Positions 27,485-35,959 of a stretch of DNA of 64,000 nt are shown one piece after another (the stretch's first letter is position 1; the number at the start of each line of letters is the position of its first letter). The notes beneath the pieces were generated by a model that worked only from the letters and a program-made list of their open reading frames with translations, searched no databases and was not told where the DNA came from. Made by a program: the position numbers and the translations under genes. Source of the stretch: Modestobacter sp. VKM Ac-2984 (GTDB lineage: Bacteria; Actinomycetota; Actinomycetes; Mycobacteriales; Geodermatophilaceae); assembly GCF_026967985.1 (NCBI RefSeq), contig NZ_JAPVBJ010000003.1, positions 247,101 to 311,100 of the forward strand, given 5' to 3'.

Positions 27485-28210
27485 TCAGAGCGGCGGGCGA
27501 CGGACGTCGGCGCCGGTCGGGGTGGGCGCAGCGGTCGGAGAGGGCAGCGGGGGCATCGCCGGCGGGGCGGTGAGCTCCTGGTAGGCGGCGGTGTGCGCGC
27601 GCAGCGCGGTGACCGCCTCGGCGACGTCGGCCGTCGTCCGGCTGGTCGGCGCGACGGCCCGCTCCGCCTGGAGCACCGCGTCGCAGACGTCGGCGACCGT
27701 CTCCAGGTACGCCCGCGCCTCTGGCGCCGGGTCGTCGCGGCCGGCCGGCTCGGGGTCCAGGGCCCGCTGCCGCAGGCGCTGCTCGAGCCGGCTGCCCTCG
27801 GCCGCCAGCGAGGGGAGCAGGTCCGGCACCTCGCCGAGGTGCGCCCCGGCGGCCTGGGCAGCGGCCACCTGGCGGCGCAGCCGGTCCCGGGCGCGGGCGA
27901 CCTCGAGCTGGAGCTCCGCGGCCGTGCGCCGCTCGCCCGGCGGCAGGCGGCGGGCAGCGACGACGGTGGCACCCTGCACGCCGAGCTCGCGGCCGCGCGA
28001 GGCGAGTTCCCGGCTCCGGGCCACCAGGGGGCTGCGCCGCACCCGTCGGACGACCAGCCACCCGGCGAGCAGGGCCATCAGCAGCACGGTCACGAACACG
28101 CCACCGAGGACGGCGAGCACCGTGCTGTCCAGGGAGAGCAGCCACGACAGCTCGTCGTCGGCCCGCACGTCCAGTCCGCCGGCAGGGCCGGTCGGCAGCG
28201 GGGTGGTCAT
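27485..28210 (-). CDS. Single-pass membrane protein with coiled-coil cytoplasmic domain
   Basis: A 241-residue protein: short N-terminus, one transmembrane helix (about residues 25-50, VFVTVLLMALLAGWLVV) followed by a positive stop-transfer RRVRRS, then long helical segments rich in Ala, Arg, Glu and Leu consistent with coiled coil, and a Pro/Thr tail. GGAG ribosome site before the ATG at 28210. It diverges from the GAF-ANTAR gene. No family recognised; a scaffold or envelope role is a guess. Confidence 0.75.
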   Translation of the reverse strand: MTTPLPTGPAGGLDVRADDELSWLLSLDSTVLAVLGGVFVTVLLMALLAGWLVVRRVRRSPLVARSRELASRGRELGVQGATVVAARRLPPGERRTAAELQLEVARARDRLRRQVAAAQAAGAHLGEVPDLLPSLAAEGSRLEQRLRQRALDPEPAGRDDPAPEARAYLETVADVCDAVLQAERAVAPTSRTTADVAEAVTALRAHTAAYQELTAPPAMPPLPSPTAAPTPTGADVRRPPL

Positions 28211-28478
28211 GGTGCTCCTCGGGGGGACGCTGGGCCCGTCGTCCAGACGACGATCGGCTGCCGGGCCAACGTCCCGGCGGCCTCCAGCGGTTCCCCGGCC
28301 GTGCCAGGGCCTCCCGACGACGGCTGACCGGACACCGGCAGGCAGACCGAGCCGCCGTGCGGTGGCTGGTGCCGGTGCGGCCGCTCGGTTTGCCCCCTGG
28401 GGGTGCGGGCACGGTCCCAGGAACGGTGGGAGCCGGCGGGTGTGGTGGCATGCCCGAGGGGACGGGAGGGGACGCGGG

Positions 28479-29219
28479 ATGGACTTCGCCGAGCGGTTCG
28501 ACGAGGCGCTGGCCGCCGAACTGCCCGACCGCAACGGTGACCTGGACCACCTGCCGATGCGACTCGCCCGCGCCGCCGCGGCAGTGCTGGAGGTGGACGG
28601 AGCCGGGTTGGGCGTCCACGGTCGCCCGCACCAGCGGACACCGCTGGCGGCCAGCGATGCGACCGCGGCGCTGGTGGAGGAGCTGCAGTTCACCATGGGC
28701 GCCGGCCCGTGTCTGCAGGCCGTGGAGCGCGGTGCCCCGGTGCGGGCCGTGGAGGCGCGCCTGGTGAGCGAGTGGCCGGCGTTCCACGACCAGTTGGTCG
28801 CCCGCACCCCCATCCGCAGCATGCTGGCCCTGCCCCTCCCCGGTTCGCTGACGGGGTTGGGCTGCCTCTCCCTGTACTGGACCGACCCGCTCGGTGCGGC
28901 CACCGCAGCAGAGTGCACGGCCGGCCGGGTCGCTGCCCTCATCGCCCAGCGGTTGGGGGAGGCCGCCGCGTGGGATCCGTGGTTGCCCGCCGAGGTCCCG
29001 GATGCGCGGGACACGCCGGAGGCGCGCCGCCGGGGCCGGCTGTGGATGGCAGTCGGCATGGTCATGCTGGGGCAACGGCTGGAGGCCACGGACGCCTTGG
29101 CGCTGCTGCGAGCCCATGCCTTCGCCGGCGACCGGACGGTCGACGACCTGGCGGATGACCTCGTGGAGCGACGTGTCCACCCCGACTGCCTGGCCGGTGA
29201 CGACCCCATCGGCTCGTGA
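28479..29219 (+). CDS. GAF-ANTAR domain transcription antiterminator
   Basis: The first about 165 residues form a GAF domain (LQFTMGAGPCLQAVERG, RSMLALPLP). The C-terminal about 55 residues are an ANTAR RNA-binding domain, with RRRGRLWMAVGMVML and TDALALLRAHAFAGDRTVDD. ANTAR proteins bind two-hairpin RNA and prevent termination. ATG at 28479 with GGGAGGGG upstream. It is the gene immediately upstream of the sodium-pump-type rhodopsin (154-base gap, same strand), so control of rhodopsin expression through the leader is conceivable but not shown. Confidence 0.9.
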   Translation: MDFAERFDEALAAELPDRNGDLDHLPMRLARAAAAVLEVDGAGLGVHGRPHQRTPLAASDATAALVEELQFTMGAGPCLQAVERGAPVRAVEARLVSEWPAFHDQLVARTPIRSMLALPLPGSLTGLGCLSLYWTDPLGAATAAECTAGRVAALIAQRLGEAAAWDPWLPAEVPDARDTPEARRRGRLWMAVGMVMLGQRLEATDALALLRAHAFAGDRTVDDLADDLVERRVHPDCLAGDDPIGS

Positions 29220-29373
29220 GCGTTCCTCGAGCTCAGGGCGGAGCGGTTCGGGGGCCGGTCGTCGGGCCACGTCCTGGGCTGCCGATCGCCGCATCCGAGG
29301 TGTGGCGGGCGGGCGAAGAGCCAGGTGTTCGTGATCGAGCAGAGGCACGAGGCCGCGATCCCCCAGGAGACCC

Positions 29374-30213
29374 GTGAACATCGAGAACACCTTCACCTAC
29401 GACTTCTTCCAGTACACGATCGTGTCCCACGTCTTCACCGTCGGCTACGCCGCCATGGCCGCCGGACTGGTGTACTTCGTCCTGACCAGCAAGAACTCCC
29501 TGCCCAGGTACCAGCTGTCCTCGACCCTGTCCGCGGTCGTGATGGTGTCGGCGTTCCTGGAGCTGCTGGTCATCTCCCAGAAGTGGGAGAGCGCCTTCCG
29601 TTGGGACGGCGCGGCGTTCAGCCAGGCGGACGCGCTGTTCTCCAACGGCTACCGGTACATGAACTGGTCGATCGACGTCCCGGTGCTGCTCCTGCAGATG
29701 CTGATCGTGCTCGGGGTGACCGGCGCCGCCTTCCGCCGCGGCTGGATCGTGTTCACCGTCGCCGGGCTGGGGATGGTCTACACCGGCTACGTCGGCCAGT
29801 TCTACGAGGTCGAGCGCAGCGCGCCCTTCTGGATCTGGGGATCGATCAGCACGGTCTTCTTCCTGGTCATCCTGGCGCTGGTCCACCGCACCGTGTACGG
29901 CAACGTCGGCCGGCTCCCCGCTGAGGTTCGCCCGCTGGTCAAGGCCGTGTGGTGGCTGCTGCTGGTCTCCTGGATGCTCTACCCCGGCGCCTACCTGATG
30001 CCGGCGATCTGGGACTCCGCCGACGGCGTGGTCGCCCGGCAGATCACCTACACCGTCGCCGACGTCACCTCCAAGGTGGTCTACGGGATCCTGCTGGCGG
30101 TCATCGCCCGCAAGGTCAGCAAGCACGAGGGCCACGACGAGGCCATCGCCTCCGACGTCACCATGCCCCGCGGTGGCATCACCGAGGTGGCTGCTCCCGG
30201 TCGAGCCGCCTGA
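29374..30213 (+). CDS. Microbial rhodopsin, sodium-pump type (NDQ motif)
   Basis: The 279-residue protein is a seven-helix type I rhodopsin. Helix C reads RYMNWSIDVPVLLLQ, placing Asn97, Asp101 and Gln108 at the three diagnostic positions: the NDQ motif of light-driven sodium pumps such as Krokinobacter KR2 (Asn112, Asp116, Gln123). Helix G carries Asp230 and the retinal Schiff-base Lys234 (ADVTSK). KR2 hallmarks are kept: His19 (SHVFTVGY), Glu145 (GQFYEV), Arg222 (VARQ) and SWMLYPGAYLMP. At the cytoplasmic entrance it differs: Ser50 and Ala242 replace KR2 Asn61 and Gly263. GTG start with AGGAGA site. Sodium pumping would drive sodium-coupled transport in light. No retinal synthesis gene is nearby. 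Confidence 0.95.
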   Translation: MNIENTFTYDFFQYTIVSHVFTVGYAAMAAGLVYFVLTSKNSLPRYQLSSTLSAVVMVSAFLELLVISQKWESAFRWDGAAFSQADALFSNGYRYMNWSIDVPVLLLQMLIVLGVTGAAFRRGWIVFTVAGLGMVYTGYVGQFYEVERSAPFWIWGSISTVFFLVILALVHRTVYGNVGRLPAEVRPLVKAVWWLLLVSWMLYPGAYLMPAIWDSADGVVARQITYTVADVTSKVVYGILLAVIARKVSKHEGHDEAIASDVTMPRGGITEVAAPGRAA

Positions 30214-30519
30214 TCCGGAGGACGGCGTCCTGACGGCGGACGCACGCCGCGGTCGACCACCTGGTCCCGGACCGGGTGGCCGGCCGCCGGGGCGGAGGCC
30301 GCGGCTCGGGGTGCTCATCGGCCACGCCGCCACGGCCCCGATGGCGCTGGGCGCCCTCCTCGTGGCGCCGGTGGCGGGCCGACGACCCGCCGGGCGACAC
30401 ACCGGCCGGCGCCCGAGTTCGAGCCGGACTCCCCAGCTGTCTCCCCGTGACACCCCACGTGTTCACCGGCCGGGCCGAGTCTGGAGGTCCCGATGGACCG
30501 AGCACAGGAGGACCACCTC
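30214..30519. other. 306-base gap after the rhodopsin gene
   Basis: No convincing gene. A short hydrophobic reading stretch near 30310-30370 has no ribosome site or family match. No perfect terminator hairpin was found. Confidence 0.5.
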
Positions 30520-31035
30520 ATGACCGGACCGACGAACACGACCAAGCAGGCCGCGGCCGCGAAGAACCAGCCCGCCGCCCCCGACACCGACGAGCGGACG
30601 GCGCCGGAGCTGCTCACGGGGTCCGACGGCGAGGTCCACGAGCTGGCCCGGACCCAGGAGGAGGTGGCCCAGCGCGCCCGGCAACTGGTCGCCGGCGAGC
30701 TCGTGCGTTCCGCCTCCGGCGGCACCGAGGAGCGCCGGCAGGCCGACCGGGTGCTCGAGCAGGCGCGCGCCGGCCTGCTCGCGGAGCTGCGTGACCAGGA
30801 GCAGGAGCGCGCCCGGCAGCAGCTGCAGGAAGCCGCCCGCAGTGGCGAGGACGCCGTCGCCGGCGTCGTCCAGAGCATCACGACCATCGTCCGCGGCATC
30901 GTGCCCGCGGCGCTGGTCCGCCCCGAGGACGTCATCGAGGCGACGTTCGCCCTCGCCGACCAAGGGCTGCGGATGAGCCGCCGGCTGGCCCTCACCACGA
31001 CCAGCAGCGTGCGCAGCCTGTCGTCGTCGGTCTGA
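30520..31035 (+). CDS. Helical, charge-rich protein of unknown function
   Basis: 171 residues; ATG with an AGGAGG site. The N-terminus is disordered (Thr, Lys, Ala, Pro). The middle (ARTQEEVAQRARQLVAGELV, EQARAGLLAELRDQEQERAR) is strongly helical and likely coiled coil. A more hydrophobic stretch (AVAGVVQSITTIVRGIVPAAL) follows. It resembles phasin- or gas-vesicle-accessory-like helical proteins in composition only. It lies downstream of the rhodopsin on the same strand. Confidence 0.7.
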   Translation: MTGPTNTTKQAAAAKNQPAAPDTDERTAPELLTGSDGEVHELARTQEEVAQRARQLVAGELVRSASGGTEERRQADRVLEQARAGLLAELRDQEQERARQQLQEAARSGEDAVAGVVQSITTIVRGIVPAALVRPEDVIEATFALADQGLRMSRRLALTTTSSVRSLSSSV

Positions 31036-31104
31036 CGCCGGACCGGCGGGCGGCGGCCGGGGACGGAGCACCCGCCCGCCGCCCGTGTCCGGCCCCCGGG
31101 TGGC

Positions 31105-31749
31105 TCAGGAGCGCGCGCAGCGGTCGCGCAGCACGGGCACGCCGGGGCCAGTCAGCTCCTCGCAGAACGCCGCCCGTCCGGCCAGGGCCATCGTCAGCGC
31201 CAGGGTCGTGCCGGTGACCAGCGGGCCGGCACCCGCGGCGAAGGGCCCGTCGTCGGCCTCCAGGCGCAGGCCGTCGGCGGCGGTGCGACTGTTCACGGCG
31301 AAGTCCCGGGCGGCGTAGAAGCGGGCGACCTCGGTGACCACGGGCACCGGGGGCCGGCCGGGCAGGCCGAGTGGGCGGCGGACGTCCTGCGCGTGGACGA
31401 CGACCTCGCCGAGCCAGGCGGCGGTGTGCCCGCTGGGGGCGGTGGTGCTCTCACCGACCGTGCGGAAGCGCTGCAGCGTCTCGGCGGGCGTGCCGCCGCG
31501 GTGCTCGGCCAGGCGGCGGTCGTTGTGCACGTCGGCGTCGAAGCGCGCGCCGATCATGCTCACCAGCCAGCGCGCCCGCCCGGTGCTGGCAGCGGCGCTC
31601 AGGTGGGCCACGACCTCCTCGACGCTCCACCGCCCGCACAGCGACGGCTCGGCCCACTGCGTCTCGTCCAACTCGGCCAGGTCGCCGGCCAGGGCGGCGC
31701 GTTCGGCGTGGGCGGCTGCCCACAGGGCCTGCCGGGTGGTGTCGGGCAC
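31105..31749 (-). CDS. Maleylpyruvate isomerase / mycothiol-dependent (DinB-fold) family protein
   Basis: The 214-residue protein has the MDMPI N-terminal domain signature: LCGRWSVEEVVAHLSAAAS with the conserved histidine, and later GEVVVHAQDVRRPLG with the second histidine of the metal site. These proteins use the DinB four-helix fold, often binding zinc and mycothiol. The exact reaction is unknown. It converges with the helical protein and is divergent from the gamma-glutamyltransferase. Confidence 0.85.
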   Translation of the reverse strand: MPDTTRQALWAAAHAERAALAGDLAELDETQWAEPSLCGRWSVEEVVAHLSAAASTGRARWLVSMIGARFDADVHNDRRLAEHRGGTPAETLQRFRTVGESTTAPSGHTAAWLGEVVVHAQDVRRPLGLPGRPPVPVVTEVARFYAARDFAVNSRTAADGLRLEADDGPFAAGAGPLVTGTTLALTMALAGRAAFCEELTGPGVPVLRDRCARS

Positions 31750-31943
31750 GAGGGCCTCCAGTCGGATCGGTCGCGGTCAGCTCTTCGACTCGGTGGCTGC
31801 GCGGAACTCATCGCTCATCGCAGTGCCGCGCTCGCCGGCGTGTCCTGTGCGATCCGGGGCCGGGGCTCGCCGATGGGGTGGCGCGAGGAGCTCCGGAGGT
31901 GTCCGATGTGTCCCTGCGCATCGATGACGCCCGAGGAGTCTCC

Positions 31944-33803
31944 ATGTCGCGTCCACGCACCACCCTGGTCGCTCTGACCGCGCTGACCGCCGGCGCCCTC
32001 GCGGCCGCGGGGCCGGCCAGCGCAATCCCGCCCGAGCTCGTGACGGAGAAGCGGGCACTGGCGGTCGGGACCGGGGGTGCGGTCGCCACCGTCGACGCCG
32101 ACGCCACCCGGGTGGGCCTGGCGGTGCTGGCCGCCGGCGGGAACGCCGCGGACGCCGCCGTGGCCACGGCCGCCGCGCTGGGCGTGACCGAGCCCTACTC
32201 GGCCGGGGTCGGTGGTGGCGGGTTCTTCCTCTACTTCGACGCCGACACCGGGGTGGTCACCACGATCGACGGCCGGGAGACCGCGCCGCTCGCGATGGGT
32301 GCCGACGCCTTCCTCGACGAGGCAGGTGAACCCCTCCCGTTCGCCGAGGCGGTGCAGAGCGGGCTGTCGGTGGGCACGCCGGGGACACCGCGCACCTGGG
32401 AGACGGCGCTGGAGGAGTTCGGCACCTGGTCGCTGTCGGAGGCGCTGCAGGGCGCGATCCGGCTGGCCGACGAGGGCTTCGTCGTCGACGAGACGTTCCA
32501 GCAGCAGACCGCGGAGAACGAGGAGAAGTTCCGCCGCTTCGAACCGACCGCCGAGCTGTTCCTGCCGAACGGCGCCCTGCCCGAGGTGGGCTCCACCTTC
32601 GCCAACCCCGACCTGGCCGAGACCTACCGCCTCCTGGCGGAGCAGGGCGTGGACCCGTTCTACGACGGCGAGCTGGCCGAGGACGTCGTGCAGACGGTGC
32701 AGGACCCGCCCGAGGCAGCCGGCGCGGCGGAGGTCCGGCCGGGTCTGCTCGAGGCGGTCGACCTCGCGCTGTACGACGCCCCGCTGCGCGAGCCCACCCG
32801 GATCGACTACCGGGGGCTCGAGGTCTACGGCATGGCCCCGCCGTCCAGCGGCGGCTCGACCGTCGCGGAGGCGCTGAACATCCTGGAGCGGTACCCGCTC
32901 GGCTCGCTGCCCCCCGTGCCGGTGCTGCACCACTACCTCGAGGCCAGCGCGTTGGCCTTCGCCGACCGCAACGCCTACGTCGGGGACCCGGCGTACAGCC
33001 AGGTGCCGCTCGCCGAGCTGCTCTCGGACGGCTTCGCCGGCGAGCGGGCGTGCGCGATCGACCCGGCGGTGGCCCTGGCGAAGCCGACGACCGCCGGGGA
33101 CCCGGACGGCGAGTACGGCCCGTGCCCGGTGGAGGGGGAGCCCACGGTCGCGGAGGGCCCCGAGGGCCCGTCCACCACGCACCTCACGGTCGGCGATGCC
33201 GAGGGCAACATCGCCAGCTACACGCTGACCATCGAGCAGACCGGCGGCAGCGGGATCACGGTGCCCGGCCGCGGGTTCATCCTGAACAACGAGCTCACCG
33301 ACTTCACCTTCGCCGCGGCCGATCCCACCCAGCCCGAGCCGAACCTGCCGGCCCCGGGCAAGCGGCCGCGCAGCAGCATGGCGCCGACGATCGTGCTGCA
33401 CGCCGGCGAACCGGTGCTCGGCCTCGGCTCGCCGGGCGGCAGCACGATCATCACGACGGTGCTGCAGACCCTGGTGAACCGCATCGACCGCAACATGGAC
33501 CTCGCCGAGGCGATCGCCGCCCCCCGGGCGAGCCAGCGGAACACCACCGCGGTGAGCGCGGAACCGACGTTCATCGAGGCCTACGGGGCGCCCCTCGCCG
33601 CCCTCGGGCACGAGTTCACCGTCGTGGAGGAGCTCGGTGCGGCCACCGGCATCGAGTACCTGCCGGGTGGGCTGATGCTGGCCGCTGCGGAGGTGGAACG
33701 GCGCGGCGGGGGCAGTGCGGGCGTGGTGCACGACGTCCTCGGCCGTCCGGACGGACCCCGCACCGACGACCCCGGCCTCGCCCCCCGGCGCGGGGACGGA
33801 TGA
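31944..33803 (+). CDS. ggt: Gamma-glutamyltransferase, secreted
   Basis: A 619-residue Ntn-hydrolase precursor that cleaves or transfers the gamma-glutamyl group of glutathione-like peptides. A signal peptide is clear (residues 1 to about 28, ending GPASA). The self-processing nucleophile is Thr411 in PSTTHLTVGD, which becomes the N-terminus of the small subunit. The substrate loop GSPGGSTIIT and RSSMAPTIV are also typical. The ATG at 31944 has CGAGGAG upstream. As actinobacteria make mycothiol rather than glutathione, it probably recycles environmental gamma-glutamyl peptides. Confidence 0.93.
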   Translation: MSRPRTTLVALTALTAGALAAAGPASAIPPELVTEKRALAVGTGGAVATVDADATRVGLAVLAAGGNAADAAVATAAALGVTEPYSAGVGGGGFFLYFDADTGVVTTIDGRETAPLAMGADAFLDEAGEPLPFAEAVQSGLSVGTPGTPRTWETALEEFGTWSLSEALQGAIRLADEGFVVDETFQQQTAENEEKFRRFEPTAELFLPNGALPEVGSTFANPDLAETYRLLAEQGVDPFYDGELAEDVVQTVQDPPEAAGAAEVRPGLLEAVDLALYDAPLREPTRIDYRGLEVYGMAPPSSGGSTVAEALNILERYPLGSLPPVPVLHHYLEASALAFADRNAYVGDPAYSQVPLAELLSDGFAGERACAIDPAVALAKPTTAGDPDGEYGPCPVEGEPTVAEGPEGPSTTHLTVGDAEGNIASYTLTIEQTGGSGITVPGRGFILNNELTDFTFAAADPTQPEPNLPAPGKRPRSSMAPTIVLHAGEPVLGLGSPGGSTIITTVLQTLVNRIDRNMDLAEAIAAPRASQRNTTAVSAEPTFIEAYGAPLAALGHEFTVVEELGAATGIEYLPGGLMLAAAEVERRGGGSAGVVHDVLGRPDGPRTDDPGLAPRRGDG

Positions 33804-33840
33804 CGGCCGGCCGGCCGGCCGAGACGACAGGAGGACCGCT

Positions 33841-33996
33841 GTGACCAACCCCGATGCACCGGACACCGACCAGCCGGATGCCGACCCGGCACCGGAGAAG
33901 GGCGCGCCCGGCGTGGAGATGGGTCTGTCGGAGGAGGCCGGCGGCACCTTCGAACCCGAGGAGGACCCGGACGACGCCGACGGTCCGCCCGCCTGA
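33841..33996 (+). CDS. Small acidic protein (51 residues)
   Basis: The GTG follows CAGGAGG. The product is strongly acidic and Pro/Asp/Glu-rich (TFEPEEDPDDADGPPA at its end), with no cysteine and little hydrophobicity, so it is probably disordered. It lies 37 bases after the ggt stop and may share its message. No family recognised. Confidence 0.6.
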   Translation: MTNPDAPDTDQPDADPAPEKGAPGVEMGLSEEAGGTFEPEEDPDDADGPPA

Positions 33997-34007
33997 CCTG
34001 ACCCGAC

Positions 34008-34808
34008 CTACGAGGCGTCCCGGCGCAGCAGTGACCAGCCGCCGGCCACCATCGCCGCGGCGGACCAGCCGACCAGCAGCGCCGCCGCGTGGGCCGCCGT
34101 CATGTCCGGCTCACCCAGCAGCGTCCAGACGGCGCCCGTGCCCGGCAGCACCTCACCGAGGTCGGCCATCCACGCCACGCCGAACCCGGGCAGCAGGGCG
34201 GGGAGGACCAGCTGGAGCAGGAAGACCGTGGCCAGTGCGCCCGCCGTGCTGCGCAGCAGCAGGCCGACCCCGACGGCCAGCACGCTGCCGGCGACCAGCA
34301 CGGCCGCGACCCCGCCCAGGCTGCCGGCCAGCTCGGCGGCCGACAGGGTCAGCTCGGGTGCGATGAGCCAGGCGGCGACGTCGGCGACCAGTGCGAGGAG
34401 CACCCCGGCCACCGTGGCGACGACGACCGGCACGGCGACCCGTGCGGCCAGCAGCACCCCGCGGCGCGGCGTCCACTGCAGGGTCGGGCCGATCGATCCG
34501 CTGGCGTGCTCCTGCGTGACGGCGATCAAGGCGAGCACCAGCAGCCCGAACTGGCCGAGCAGCACGCCGAACTCGCCGGCGAACGTCGCCGGCAGGGCCG
34601 CCGACGGGGCGCCCGGTCCGGCCGCCTCGTCGAAGGCGGCGGTCACGCCGATGCCCACGACGGTCACCGCGGCGGCGAGCAGGCACCACCACGTCGACCG
34701 CACCGTGCGCAGCCGCAGCCACTCGGCGCCGGCGGTGCGGGCGAGGAGGGATGGGGTCCCCGGCTCGGGGCCCGCCGCCGCCCGGTCGGCGGCCTGCGCG
34801 GCGGTCAT
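34008..34808 (-). CDS. ABC transporter permease (ABC-2 type)
   Basis: 266 residues with six hydrophobic segments and the family's early loop EWLRLRTVRSTWW followed by QEHASGSIGPTLQWTPRR between helices 2 and 3, as in ABC-2 exporters. The start overlaps the stop of the ATPase gene (ATGA). It forms the membrane channel for that ATPase. Exported compound unknown; such pairs beside NarL-type two-component genes often export antibiotics or lipids. Confidence 0.9.
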   Translation of the reverse strand: MTAAQAADRAAAGPEPGTPSLLARTAGAEWLRLRTVRSTWWCLLAAAVTVVGIGVTAAFDEAAGPGAPSAALPATFAGEFGVLLGQFGLLVLALIAVTQEHASGSIGPTLQWTPRRGVLLAARVAVPVVVATVAGVLLALVADVAAWLIAPELTLSAAELAGSLGGVAAVLVAGSVLAVGVGLLLRSTAGALATVFLLQLVLPALLPGFGVAWMADLGEVLPGTGAVWTLLGEPDMTAAHAAALLVGWSAAAMVAGGWSLLRRDAS

Positions 34809-35770
34809 CGCCGCACCAGCTCGGCCGGCTCGGGGGCACTGGCGACCCGGTACTGGACTGTGTCGCCGGTGAGGTCGAGGTAGACCTCCTCGAGCGAGGA
34901 GTGCTCCTCGGTCAGCCGGTGCACCGCCACGCCGAGCTCGAGTGCGACGTCGCCGACGGTCTCGGCCGTCGCGCCCTCGACCAGCAGGTCGCCGTCGTCG
35001 GTCGGGTGCACCTGCAGCCGACGGCGCCGCAGGGCGCCGGCGAGGTCGCGGGGGGAGGGGGTCCGGACCCGGACCTGCCGCTGCGCGTCCTCCCGGCGCA
35101 TCACCTCCTGCATCGAGGCGTCGGCGATCAGCCGGCCGCGGCCGATGATCACCAGGTGGTCGGCCGTCTGCTCCATCTCGCTCATCAGGTGGCTGGACAG
35201 CAGGACGGTCCTGCCCTCGTCGGCCAGCCCACGCACCAGCTGGCGGACCCACCGGACGCCGTCGAGGTCCAGGCCGTTCATCGGCTCGTCGAACAGCAGG
35301 ACGGCGGGGTCCCCGATCAGCGCGGTGGCGATGCCGAGCCGCTGGCGCATGCCGAGGGAGTAGCCGCGCACCCGCCGCCGGGCTGCCGGGCCCAGCCCCA
35401 CCTGGTCGATGACGTCGTCCACCCGGCGCAGCGGGATGCCGTGCGTGCGGGCGGCCACCCGCAGGTGGTCGCGGCCGCTGCGCCCGGGGTGCACCGCGCC
35501 GGCGTCGAGCAGCGCACCGGCGACCCGGAGCGGCTCGGACAGCTCGGCGAAGCGGCGGCCGGTCACCAGCGCGGAGCCGGCGGTGGGCCGGTCGAGGCCG
35601 AGGACCATGCGCATCGTCGTGGACTTGCCTGCGCCGTTCGGACCGAGGAAGCCGGTCACCTTGCCCGGCTGGACGTCGAAGGTCAGGTCGTCGACGGCCC
35701 GGACGGTGCCGGCACCGCGCAGCCTGGACCTGGTGCCGTACTCCTTGGTGAGGCCGCGCACCTGGATCAT
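34805..35770 (-). CDS. ABC transporter ATP-binding protein (DrrA/BcrA type)
   Basis: 321 residues with Walker A GPNGAGKSTTM, signature YSLGMRQRL, Walker B AVLLFDEPMNGLD and the H-loop LLSSHLMSEME. A C-terminal domain follows, typical of drug-exporting ATPases. Coupled to the ABC-2 permease. The two-component kinase gene starts on the opposite strand 190 bases away, so the exporter is a likely target of that system. Confidence 0.95.
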   Translation of the reverse strand: MIQVRGLTKEYGTRSRLRGAGTVRAVDDLTFDVQPGKVTGFLGPNGAGKSTTMRMVLGLDRPTAGSALVTGRRFAELSEPLRVAGALLDAGAVHPGRSGRDHLRVAARTHGIPLRRVDDVIDQVGLGPAARRRVRGYSLGMRQRLGIATALIGDPAVLLFDEPMNGLDLDGVRWVRQLVRGLADEGRTVLLSSHLMSEMEQTADHLVIIGRGRLIADASMQEVMRREDAQRQVRVRTPSPRDLAGALRRRRLQVHPTDDGDLLVEGATAETVGDVALELGVAVHRLTEEHSSLEEVYLDLTGDTVQYRVASAPEPAELVRR

Positions 35771-35959
35771 GCTCGCGGCCCGTCGGGGGCGTGACGGCGT
35801 CGCCGCCACGGGAGGGGTGCAGTCATGACACCGAGCGTGTCGGGCCGGCCGGCCCGGGCGGATCACCCCGCGGTGCCGACCGGGGTCCCCCGCGTGGGGG
35901 AGGGGAGCGGGGCGCCGGAGGGGGAGTCGCCGGGCGCGGTGGTGGGCCAGGATCGAGCC

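Noticed and set aside
29374-30213. Alternative reading as a proton pump or chloride pump
   Set aside because: Proton pumps have DTE/DTD-type and chloride pumps NTQ or TSA triads at the same positions; here it is N-D-Q.
30234-30492. Hydrophobic stretch after the rhodopsin (LGVLIGHAATAPMALGALLV)
   Set aside because: No ribosome site, surrounded by low-complexity Arg/Pro/Gly sequence, no family resemblance.
31046-31085. GC-rich imperfect inverted repeat after the helical protein gene
   Set aside because: Could be a terminator, but mismatches and simple GGC/GCC runs make it uninformative.
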